Shown here: positions 56,959-64,000 of the stretch, piece after piece
How positions within the stretch are numbered: the stretch's first letter is position 1
Layout of the letters: the number at the start of each line of letters is the position of its first letter
Origin: Bacteroidota bacterium
GTDB lineage: Bacteria; Bacteroidota; Bacteroidia; Bacteroidales; UBA12077
NCBI GenBank assembly: GCA_020444275.1
Contig: JAHLLG010000007.1
Span: 97,879 to 161,878, forward strand
Length of the DNA: 64,000 nucleotides
Reading direction: 5' to 3'
Program-made: the position numbers and the translations under genes
Notes under the pieces: model-generated
Told to the model about the DNA's origin: nothing
What the model saw: the letters and a program-made list of their open reading frames with translations, nothing else
Databases searched by the model: none

Positions 56959-58203
56959 TTGAACACAGAATTATTCATAGCAAAGCGAATTTTTTCTGAT
57001 AAAACAGTAAAAAAAGGCATTTCACAACCGATTGTAACTATTGCTGTTATTGGCATTGCTTTGGGATTAGCTGTAATGATTCTTTCTGTGGCTATTGTTA
57101 CCGGTTTTAAATCAGAAATCAGTAATAAAGTTATTGGATTTGGTTCGCATATTCAGATTTTAAATTACGACTCCAATCTTTCTTTTGAGACAGCCCCCAT
57201 AAATAAGCAGCAAAGCTTTTATGATGATCTAAATAATTTAAAAGGAATAAAAAATATACAACCTTTTGCCATAAAAGCCGGAATAATAAAAACACAGGAG
57301 GATATTCAGGGTATAGTTCTTAAAGGAGTGGATGGTAGTTTTGACTGGTCCTTTTTTGATCAGAATATGGTTGCCGGAGAAACATTCCGGGTAAATGATA
57401 CTGCTAAAACCAACGATATTGTTATCTCAAATTATGTTGCCAAACTTTTAAAATTAAATGTTGGAGACCGCATTGCAACCTATTTTATTCAGGACCCTCC
57501 ACGAATGCGCCCTTTTCAAATTAAAGGAATCTACGAAACAAGCCTTGCCGAATTCGACGAAAAATTTGCATTAATTGATATCAAGCATATTCAAAAATTG
57601 AATAACTGGGATGATAACCAGATTAGTGGTTTTGAGATTTTACTTGATGATTTTTCTGAACTGGATAAAATGAGTCAGGATGTTCATGATATTGTTGGGT
57701 TTCATTTTAATCCGGATGGAACCAAACTTAAGGTAGTAAGCATCAGAGAAAAGTACCCACAAATGTTCGATTGGCTCGATTTAACCGACATGAACGTATA
57801 TATTATTCTTGCCTTAATGATTGCTGTTGCCGGATTTAATATGGTTTCGGGTTTACTAATTCTCATTTTAGAACGTACCAACATGATTGGAATTCTTAAA
57901 GCAATGGGAACCAAAAACTGGTCTATTCGAAAAATATTTTTATATCAATCGGCATTTTTAATATCAAAAGGGCTTTTATGGGGAAATATTATAGGAATTC
58001 TGATCTGCTTCGTACAAATAAAATTTCAAATTTTTAAGCTGGATCCTACTTCCTATTATTTGGATGCGGTACCTATTAACCTTAAAATTTGGCATATACT
58101 GGCGCTTAATTCAGGCACCTTAGCAATTACTATTGTAATGTTAATTGTTCCTTCATATATTATTTCCCGACTTAGTCCGGAAAAGACCATTCGTTTTAAT
58201 TAA
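56959..58203 (+). CDS. LolC/LolE-like lipoprotein-releasing permease
   Basis: An inner-membrane permease of 414 residues with one N-terminal helix, a large MacB-type periplasmic domain and three C-terminal FtsX helices (NMVSGLLILILERTNMIGILKAMG). It takes lipoproteins from the inner membrane for transfer to the outer membrane, with LolD as ATPase; a LolD-type ATPase is encoded at 7965-8618. The start is TTG, chosen because the protein N-terminus ELFIAKRIF matches the family and the promoter lies just upstream. Confidence 0.87.
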   Translation: MNTELFIAKRIFSDKTVKKGISQPIVTIAVIGIALGLAVMILSVAIVTGFKSEISNKVIGFGSHIQILNYDSNLSFETAPINKQQSFYDDLNNLKGIKNIQPFAIKAGIIKTQEDIQGIVLKGVDGSFDWSFFDQNMVAGETFRVNDTAKTNDIVISNYVAKLLKLNVGDRIATYFIQDPPRMRPFQIKGIYETSLAEFDEKFALIDIKHIQKLNNWDDNQISGFEILLDDFSELDKMSQDVHDIVGFHFNPDGTKLKVVSIREKYPQMFDWLDLTDMNVYIILALMIAVAGFNMVSGLLILILERTNMIGILKAMGTKNWSIRKIFLYQSAFLISKGLLWGNIIGILICFVQIKFQIFKLDPTSYYLDAVPINLKIWHILALNSGTLAITIVMLIVPSYIISRLSPEKTIRFN

Positions 58204-58297
58204 CCTGATCCAAAACATTTTTTACAACACTATTTCTAAACTGTACCTTCTTTAGATTTCTTATCGTACTTTTTTTTTACTAATTTAACGCTCTTTC

Positions 58298-58320
58298 AAA
58301 GCAATTTACTTTGCTTTTTT
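58298..58320 (+). terminator. Weak terminator before gatE
   Basis: A 7-bp stem AAAGCAA/TTGCTTT (58298-58304 with 58311-58317), 6-nt loop, and a T-run to 58320, after the LolC/E-like gene. Confidence 0.5.
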
Positions 58321-58356
58321 ATGATGTAAATACTGTTAAACACAAGTAATATTAAC

Positions 58357-60348
58357 ATGAAAAAAAATAAATCTCCTGAAAGTAAAGAATTCACCCCTCA
58401 AAAAAACTATGAACAAACCCGACAAGAAATAGGATACGTTCCCAGAAAAAAAGCCAAAAAAGCTGATTACGAACGAATAGGATTTATGTCTGGTTTAGAA
58501 GTTCATCAACAACTAAAAACCAAAGAAAAACTTTTTTGTCATTGTCCGGCTGGTATTTATCACGATCATGATAATTATGATGCTGAAGTAATTCGCCATA
58601 TGAGACCAACACTTAGTGAGCTTGGCGAATATGACGGAACGGCTTTAATGGAATACAAAACAAAAAAGGAGATCATCTACCGGATAAATAATAAAACAGC
58701 CTGTACATACGAAATTGATGATACTCCGCCGTTTAAAATTGATCGTGAAGCATTAGAATATGCCTTAGAAATTTCACTTCTGTGCAAATTAAACATTGTC
58801 GGTGAGGTTCATATCACCCGAAAACAATACCTGGATGGTAGCATTCCAACCGGTTTTCAGCGTACTGCCATACTGGGCGTTGAAGGTGAAATTCCTTTGA
58901 AAAATAAAAAGGTGAGATTAATTCAACTGAGTATTGAGGAAGATTCTTGCAGAGAAATTTCTGATATTCGCCACACAAGAGTTTACAAAACAGATCGATT
59001 AGGAATGCCTCTCATTGAAACGGTTACATACCCCGATATGTTTACTCCGGATGAGCTAAAAGAAGCAGCTGAATACATTCGTTTCTTAAACAGAAGTACA
59101 GGAAAAGTTAGAGTTGGAAGTGGTGCTGGAAGAGAAGATGTTAATGTTAGTTGCAAGGGAGGAACACGCGTTGAAATCAAAGGTGTTTCATACAACAAAT
59201 TAATCCCAGAATTATCGCATAACGAAGCATTCAGACAATGGGCTTTATTAAATATCCGATCAAAACTTAAAGAAAGAGTAAAAGAACCTAAAAAATGGGA
59301 AATAAAGCATAAAGAAATAGACTATCGTGATTACGATCTTAAATACGAACCTATTACCAACGGTTTGATAGACAAGTACAGAATTATTGCGGTAAATCTG
59401 CCTCATTTTAAAGGCATACTTTCTCATTTTACACAACCGGGTAAGGTATTTGCCAACGAAATAACCGATCGTTTAAAAGTTATTGCATGTCTGGAAAAAC
59501 CTAACATGGTTCATTCGGAAGAGTTAGAACCCAAAGTTATTGAAGATAATTTTATCAAAATAAGAGAACTATTAGATGCGGGAGAAAACGATGCACAGAT
59601 TATTTTCTGGGCTCCGGACGAAGATATTCCTACAGCTCTTGAAACAATCGAAGAACGATGTCAAATGGCTTTTGAAGGTGTCCCACAGGAAACCAGAAAA
59701 TCATTCACTGATGGAACCACCATATTTGAGAGAGTGCTTCCGGGAGCAGACAGAATGTATCCTGACACCGATTCGGCTCCAATTCCTTTGGAAAACAGCT
59801 ATATTGATAAACTAAGCAAAAACCTGCCTACGGAAGTAATTGACCGATACAATCAGTTAAAGAAATGGAACATTCCCGAAGACACCTACACTTACATTTT
59901 CAGGAATAATCTGTTTCCGCTAATTAAGAAAATCATTGAGAAATTAAAAATTGATCCTGTATTTATAGGAACATTTATTGGGCATAGATTAAAATTTATA
60001 GAAGGCCATTACGCAACGGCTGAAAAATTCGAATACGCAAAAATTTATGATCTCTTTAAATTTTTAATCGATAATAAATTAGATATTCAACTAAGCAAGA
60101 AAATGCTCCCGATTTTTTACGAACATCCAAAAATGGATTTTGACTCCATTTTAACAAGTATCGACTTTAAAAAAGTACCCAAAGAGGAAATATTATCAAA
60201 AATTCCATTCTTACGGCAAAAATTTTCTGAAATTAAAATTTCCAAAAATAATTCAGGGGCCAAAGATTGGATTATGGGTGAACTACAAAAAACTGCCATG
60301 GGTAATATTGATCCTGAGCAGTTAGCAAAAGCAATAGAAGAAAACTAA
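58357..60348 (+). CDS. gatE: Glu-tRNA(Gln) amidotransferase subunit E (archaeal type)
   Basis: With GatD, converts Glu-tRNA(Gln) to Gln-tRNA(Gln). The 663-residue protein has a basic N-terminal extension (1-38), the GatB/GatE cradle domain (GLEVHQQL 46-53, FCHCP 60-64), the long insert characteristic of GatE and absent from GatB (about 345-470), resembling an AspRS domain (IIFWAPDEDIPTALETIEER, RVLPGADRMYPDTD), and helical and YqeY-like tail domains. GatB proteins are about 480 residues, so this is not a GatB. gatD follows after 25 nt. GatDE is considered archaeal, so transfer from an archaeon is likely. Confidence 0.92.
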   Translation: MKKNKSPESKEFTPQKNYEQTRQEIGYVPRKKAKKADYERIGFMSGLEVHQQLKTKEKLFCHCPAGIYHDHDNYDAEVIRHMRPTLSELGEYDGTALMEYKTKKEIIYRINNKTACTYEIDDTPPFKIDREALEYALEISLLCKLNIVGEVHITRKQYLDGSIPTGFQRTAILGVEGEIPLKNKKVRLIQLSIEEDSCREISDIRHTRVYKTDRLGMPLIETVTYPDMFTPDELKEAAEYIRFLNRSTGKVRVGSGAGREDVNVSCKGGTRVEIKGVSYNKLIPELSHNEAFRQWALLNIRSKLKERVKEPKKWEIKHKEIDYRDYDLKYEPITNGLIDKYRIIAVNLPHFKGILSHFTQPGKVFANEITDRLKVIACLEKPNMVHSEELEPKVIEDNFIKIRELLDAGENDAQIIFWAPDEDIPTALETIEERCQMAFEGVPQETRKSFTDGTTIFERVLPGADRMYPDTDSAPIPLENSYIDKLSKNLPTEVIDRYNQLKKWNIPEDTYTYIFRNNLFPLIKKIIEKLKIDPVFIGTFIGHRLKFIEGHYATAEKFEYAKIYDLFKFLIDNKLDIQLSKKMLPIFYEHPKMDFDSILTSIDFKKVPKEEILSKIPFLRQKFSEIKISKNNSGAKDWIMGELQKTAMGNIDPEQLAKAIEEN

Positions 60349-60373
60349 GATTTTAATTTCAAATATAAACGTA

Positions 60374-61759
60374 ATGAGCGAAGATATTTTTCAAGGATAT
60401 AAAGGCAAAGCACTAGAAATATTAAAAAAATATAATGTACGGGTTTGGGGTCAGGCTAAAATCCAAACCACCCGAGGAAATTTTGAAGGAACAGTATTAC
60501 CACGTGCCGAAAACGATGATGATATCCATATTGTTTTAAAAATTGCTACAGGATATAATATCGGAATTGATATTGGTACCATAAAAGATATGAAGGAAAC
60601 AGGCTATAAAAAAGCCAACTATAAAATACCCGAAAAAGAGTTCCCAATAACAGAAGGGTTACCGAATGTTAAATTATTTGGTACGGGAGGTACAATTGCA
60701 TCACGTTTGGATTACAGGACCGGTGCGGTTATTCCGGCTTTCTCACCCGGTGAACTTTATGGTGCGGTACCCGAATTAGCAGATATTTGTAACCTTACTA
60801 CAGAAAAGGTATTTGCTGTATTTAGCGAAAACATGGGTCCAAAGCAATACATTGCCTTGGCAAAAGCAATTGGAGAAGAAATTAAAAACGGAATTGATGG
60901 AATCGTAATTGGTCATGGAACAGACACTTTACATCACACCGGTGCAGCTTTAACATTTATGGTTCAGAATTCACCTGTACCCATTGTTTTAGTTGGATCA
61001 CAGCGATCATCAGACCGACCCAGCTCCGATGCAGCTTTAAATTTAATGCATGCTATGAAAACGGCAGGCCATTCCGATATTGCAGAAGTTATGGTATGTA
61101 TGTTCGGACCAACATCAGATGAATATGGTTTGCTGCATAAAGGAACAAGAGTTCGAAAAATGCATTCGTCTTATAGATCAACTTTCAGAACCATTGGAGA
61201 TACTCCTTTAGCAACTGTTAGCAGAGATAAAATCACACCAATAAAGACCAATTACAATCCACGACGAAAAGACAGAAATGTAGATATCCTGCCATATTTC
61301 TCCGATAAAGTTACCATGTTGTATTACTACCCGGGAATGAAACCCGATACAATTGATGCGCTGGTAGATAATGGTTATAAAGGAATTGTAATAGTTGGAA
61401 CAGGATTAGGTCACGTAAATAAAGAGCTTTATCCGGCAATTGAACGAGCCAACAAAAAAGGAGTAGTAATGTATATGACACTACAAACACTCTGGGGATA
61501 CGTGCATATGTTTGTTTATGATACCGGAAGAGATATGATGGCTAAGGGTATCATTCCTGCCGGAAATATGTTACCTGAAGTAGCCTTTATAAAGCTGGGT
61601 TGGGCATTAGGTCAAACTGAAGATCCTGAAGAGGTTAAAAAGATAATGCTTACACCGATTAATGATGAAATTACATCACGAGAACCTTATAATGGTTATC
61701 TGGTTTACCAGGGTGGAGTTCCTGAGGTTGAAGAATTTATTAAAAAGTTCAGAAAATAA
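60374..61759 (+). CDS. gatD: Glu-tRNA(Gln) amidotransferase subunit D (archaeal type)
   Basis: The glutaminase-like subunit that releases ammonia for GatE. The 461 residues comprise an N-terminal GatD beta-barrel domain (about 1-85) followed by an asparaginase-type domain. The catalytic Thr-Thr-Asp-Lys set is intact: Thr107 in GTGGTIAS, Thr183-Asp184 in GHGTDT, Lys262 in RVRKMHSSYRSTF. A plain asparaginase would lack the N-terminal domain and be about 330 residues. Placed after gatE, 25 nt downstream, and followed directly by a Nudix gene. Confidence 0.93.
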   Translation: MSEDIFQGYKGKALEILKKYNVRVWGQAKIQTTRGNFEGTVLPRAENDDDIHIVLKIATGYNIGIDIGTIKDMKETGYKKANYKIPEKEFPITEGLPNVKLFGTGGTIASRLDYRTGAVIPAFSPGELYGAVPELADICNLTTEKVFAVFSENMGPKQYIALAKAIGEEIKNGIDGIVIGHGTDTLHHTGAALTFMVQNSPVPIVLVGSQRSSDRPSSDAALNLMHAMKTAGHSDIAEVMVCMFGPTSDEYGLLHKGTRVRKMHSSYRSTFRTIGDTPLATVSRDKITPIKTNYNPRRKDRNVDILPYFSDKVTMLYYYPGMKPDTIDALVDNGYKGIVIVGTGLGHVNKELYPAIERANKKGVVMYMTLQTLWGYVHMFVYDTGRDMMAKGIIPAGNMLPEVAFIKLGWALGQTEDPEEVKKIMLTPINDEITSREPYNGYLVYQGGVPEVEEFIKKFRK

Positions 61760-62392
61760 ATGTTTTCAGATTTTTTTGAGATATTAAAAAGTGAATTAAA
61801 AAAGGATCTGCCAGGAGAAAAAGCACAAATAAAAATGGCTCCTGCTGTTCGTAGTCATTTTAAATCGAAAGAAAAACCACGAAAAGCAGGAGTATTAATT
61901 CTTCTTTATCAAAAAAACGATGAGCTATTTATTGCATTTATTAAGCGCACAGAATATAATGGACCACACAGCGGACAAATTTCTTTTCCGGGGGGAAAAT
62001 CAGAAGAAGAAGATCACAATATTATTGAAACAGCACTGCGCGAAAGCAATGAAGAAATTGGTATAGACCCAAACTGTGTAGAAATTTATGGACAACTAAC
62101 ACCACTGCATATTCCGGTAAGTAATTTTACAGTTTATCCGGTTATTGGAATTTACAATAGCACCCCTGAATTTATTATTGATCCAAATGAAGTAAAATAT
62201 GTAATTGAGGTAAAGTTATTGGATTTACTTAATTCTAAGAATTGTGCTACGAAAGAATTTAAATATGGTGATTTATCCTTTGTTGCGCCAATCTATAATC
62301 CTGATAAAATAACCATTTGGGGTGCGACAGCCATGATTCTGTCCGAATTCTTAGAAATTGTTCGCAACAATTATTCTATGTTTCGGGAATAA
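61760..62392 (+). CDS. CoA pyrophosphatase, Nudix family
   Basis: The 210-residue protein has the Nudix core SGQISFPGGKSEEED and ALRESNEEIG (about 72-103), and the CoA-specific segment TEYNGPHSGQISFPGG before it. Members cleave CoA to 4'-phosphopantetheine and 3',5'-ADP. The start codon follows the gatD stop without a gap, so it is cotranscribed with gatED; a functional link is not obvious. The last 17 nt overlap the end of mltF on the other strand. Confidence 0.88.
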   Translation: MFSDFFEILKSELKKDLPGEKAQIKMAPAVRSHFKSKEKPRKAGVLILLYQKNDELFIAFIKRTEYNGPHSGQISFPGGKSEEEDHNIIETALRESNEEIGIDPNCVEIYGQLTPLHIPVSNFTVYPVIGIYNSTPEFIIDPNEVKYVIEVKLLDLLNSKNCATKEFKYGDLSFVAPIYNPDKITIWGATAMILSEFLEIVRNNYSMFRE

Positions 62393-63809
62393 TATTTTTA
62401 TAATGTTCGTAACGATCTAAAATCTGATAAACATAATCGTAAGTTTCTGATCCCCTGCAGTAACCATACTTAACCACAGGATCATTATAATATTTTGGAT
62501 TCGATTTTTTTAGAATATACTCATCAACATTATTTTCCCAGATATCTGGGTCCTTACCTTCTTTTTCAGCTAATCTTCTAGCATCTAATATATGACCTAA
62601 ACCTACATTGTATGAAGCTAAAATAAATTTAATCTTCTGATCTTCTTCAGTAATTCCTCTGTTTTCGAATCGTTTATCCAACCATTTTATAAACTCCGTA
62701 CCTGCTTCAATCTGCTTTTCTGGTGGTGAATTTCGGTTAACTCCAAATCTTCGTGCTGTAGTTGGCATTAATTGCATTAAACCATAGGCACCAGCCCAAG
62801 ATTGCACATTTGGTTTAAACCTCGATTCCTGATAAATTAATGACGCTAATAATCTCCAGTCCCAATCTATTTTCTTACTGTATTTCTTTATATACTCATC
62901 ATAATTGGACATTTTGCCACTATTTATGGCATAATAGTCACTTTCTACTATCCTTTGAGATCTGGGGTTTCTAAAATACTTATTATAGATTAGAGCGTAC
63001 TGGGTTGTATTTTTAAAGTCTGTTAACCATTGATCAATTTCTTGCTTTAACTTATCGTCGCCCTTACGTAAACCCCATGCTAATTTTTGAGGAAAACTAA
63101 CCGCTGTTTCAATATCTAAATTTGGATAATAAATTTGATTTACCATAGCAACATTTTCATCAGCAACAGTATAATCAATTTCTCCGTTCGCCACAAGCTC
63201 AATAAGCTCTTCAACCTCATAGTCAGATTTTTCAATTAAACGTATACTATCTCCAATTTCGTCAGAAAGATTTTTCATTCGTTGTGCAAATGACGAACCT
63301 TTCTGCACAAATACAACCTTCCCGGCTAAATCCAATTGATTCCTTATGAGACTTCCCTCTATCTCCTCTTTCGATAATTTCTTCCAATTATTTGGTTTTC
63401 TCTGCACTAATACCTGTCTTGTAGTACTATGTGGAGCTGTAAAATCTATTTGTTTAGATCGCTCTTTAGTTACAGTTAGATTAATGGCAATAATATCACA
63501 TTCTCCACTTTTAAGCATTCTGAAGTTTTCGTCAATATCATTTTCAACTTTAACCTCTAGCTTTACACCTAACTCTTTAGCTAAAATTTGCAGTAATTCA
63601 TACTGATATCCCATAGGCTCACCTCTATAGATAAAGTAATTTGTTGAGTTAAAGTCCATTACTGCAACCAACTTACCCTTTTTTTTGATCTTTTCAATTG
63701 AATTTAAATTTACAAACGACTCTTTTTCCTTTTGTTTGCAAGTATTAAATACAATAAGTAATAAGATAAGTAGTAAGGGAAATTTTAGAATTTTTGTAAA
63801 TTCTTTCAA
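62376..63809 (-). CDS. mltF: Membrane-bound lytic transglycosylase F
   Basis: The 477-residue protein has a lipoprotein signal (LIVFNTC, Cys24), a periplasmic solute-binding domain (about 45-270: DFNSTNYFIYRGEPMGYQYELLQ), and a C-terminal SLT domain with catalytic Glu in LIYQESRFKP and SWAGAYGLMQLMPTTA. It cuts peptidoglycan to 1,6-anhydromuropeptides. The start codon is TTG, the only one giving a complete signal sequence. Converges with the Nudix gene with a 17-nt overlap. Confidence 0.93.
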   Translation of the reverse strand: MKEFTKILKFPLLLILLLIVFNTCKQKEKESFVNLNSIEKIKKKGKLVAVMDFNSTNYFIYRGEPMGYQYELLQILAKELGVKLEVKVENDIDENFRMLKSGECDIIAINLTVTKERSKQIDFTAPHSTTRQVLVQRKPNNWKKLSKEEIEGSLIRNQLDLAGKVVFVQKGSSFAQRMKNLSDEIGDSIRLIEKSDYEVEELIELVANGEIDYTVADENVAMVNQIYYPNLDIETAVSFPQKLAWGLRKGDDKLKQEIDQWLTDFKNTTQYALIYNKYFRNPRSQRIVESDYYAINSGKMSNYDEYIKKYSKKIDWDWRLLASLIYQESRFKPNVQSWAGAYGLMQLMPTTARRFGVNRNSPPEKQIEAGTEFIKWLDKRFENRGITEEDQKIKFILASYNVGLGHILDARRLAEKEGKDPDIWENNVDEYILKKSNPKYYNDPVVKYGYCRGSETYDYVYQILDRYEHYKNIIPET

Positions 63810-63950
63810 AATAAATTGTTTTGGTTTGGCAAATAAATTTACGTGTAGTATTATTTTTTGTTACAATGATTTTGTAGAATCATTATTTTAACAAAATCAG
63901 AAGAGATGTATAACAAATACGTTTTTCAAAATTGTAGTTTTAATTAAAAA

Positions 63951-63975
63951 GCCTCAATCGTTTTGATTGAGGCTT
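63951..63975 (-). terminator. Terminator of an rRNA operon
   Basis: A 10-bp stem AAGCCTCAAT/ATTGAGGCTT (63951-63960 with 63966-63975); on the minus strand it follows the 5S end and is followed by a U-run. Confidence 0.85.
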
Positions 63976-63983
63976 AAAAAAAA

Positions 63984-64000
63984 GTCGGCGGCGACCTACT
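63984..64000 (-). rRNA. rrf: 5S rRNA, 3' end (partial)
   Basis: Read on the minus strand, the last 17 nt are AGTAGGTCGCCGCCGAC, the typical 3' end of bacterial 5S rRNA, cut by the window edge. A terminator follows at once. An rRNA operon on the minus strand is therefore expected to the right. Confidence 0.8.

Noticed and set aside
58357..60348. GatB of a GatCAB enzyme
   Set aside because: About 180 residues longer than GatB, contains the GatE-specific AspRS-like insert, and no gatA or gatC is nearby.
60374..61759. Plain L-asparaginase
   Set aside because: The N-terminal GatD domain, the length and the adjacent gatE point to GatD.
63865..63898. Overlapping hairpins upstream of mltF (GATTTTG/CAAAATC and AATGATT/AATCATT)
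   Set aside because: Short, AT-rich and mutually exclusive; no clear promoter or regulatory link.

Overview
The window is chromosomal DNA from a member of the Bacteroidota, probably a free-living marine or sediment lineage. Evidence: AT-rich composition; a SprB/CHU-type adhesin with a PorP/SprF protein (type IX secretion, type B); fused SecDF; many lipoproteins of Bacteroidota-specific families (DUF4249, DUF4783, DUF1573, TIGR02757); and promoters that fit the Bacteroidota pattern TTG-N18/19-TAnnTTTG about 20-40 nt before start codons. The lineage assignment is inference. No phage, insertion sequence or CRISPR array was seen.

Left part (1-20.2 kb), almost all on the minus strand: a DUF4249 lipoprotein; a small tRNA operon (Gly-GCC, Leu-TAA) preceded by a broken tRNA-Gly fragment split by a palindromic 85-nt insert; mutS; a structured 484-nt gap; a plus-strand saccharopine dehydrogenase-like gene; an operon tatA - Na/Ca exchanger - lolD-like ATPase - TIGR02757 - trmN6; secDF with an unusually long leader; and an operon glmM - periplasmic adaptor - MacB-like permease - TolC, into which a DUF4143 ATPase gene has been inserted.

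Middle (20.3-44.2 kb): rluB-like pseudouridine synthase, a large hybrid histidine kinase with a PocR-type sensor, the era - four-helix protein - der - lipoprotein group, a hemerythrin/LuxR pair, then a minus-strand operon of a type IX type B adhesin, PorP/SprF, a PD40/PKD protein, a secreted protein and a beta-propeller SpoIIE phosphatase, followed by an NtrY-like kinase and rlmH.

Right part (44.2-64 kb): DUF4783 - nadC - yihY - pdxH - SLC12-like transporter, glnA and valS, DUF1573, an aminotransferase, namZ, a LolC/E-like permease, and then gatE - gatD - a CoA Nudix hydrolase. GatDE is the Glu-tRNA(Gln) amidotransferase regarded as archaeal, so its presence here is the most striking point. 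After mltF, the window ends at the terminator and the last bases of a 5S rRNA gene, so an rRNA operon on the minus strand begins just beyond the right edge.
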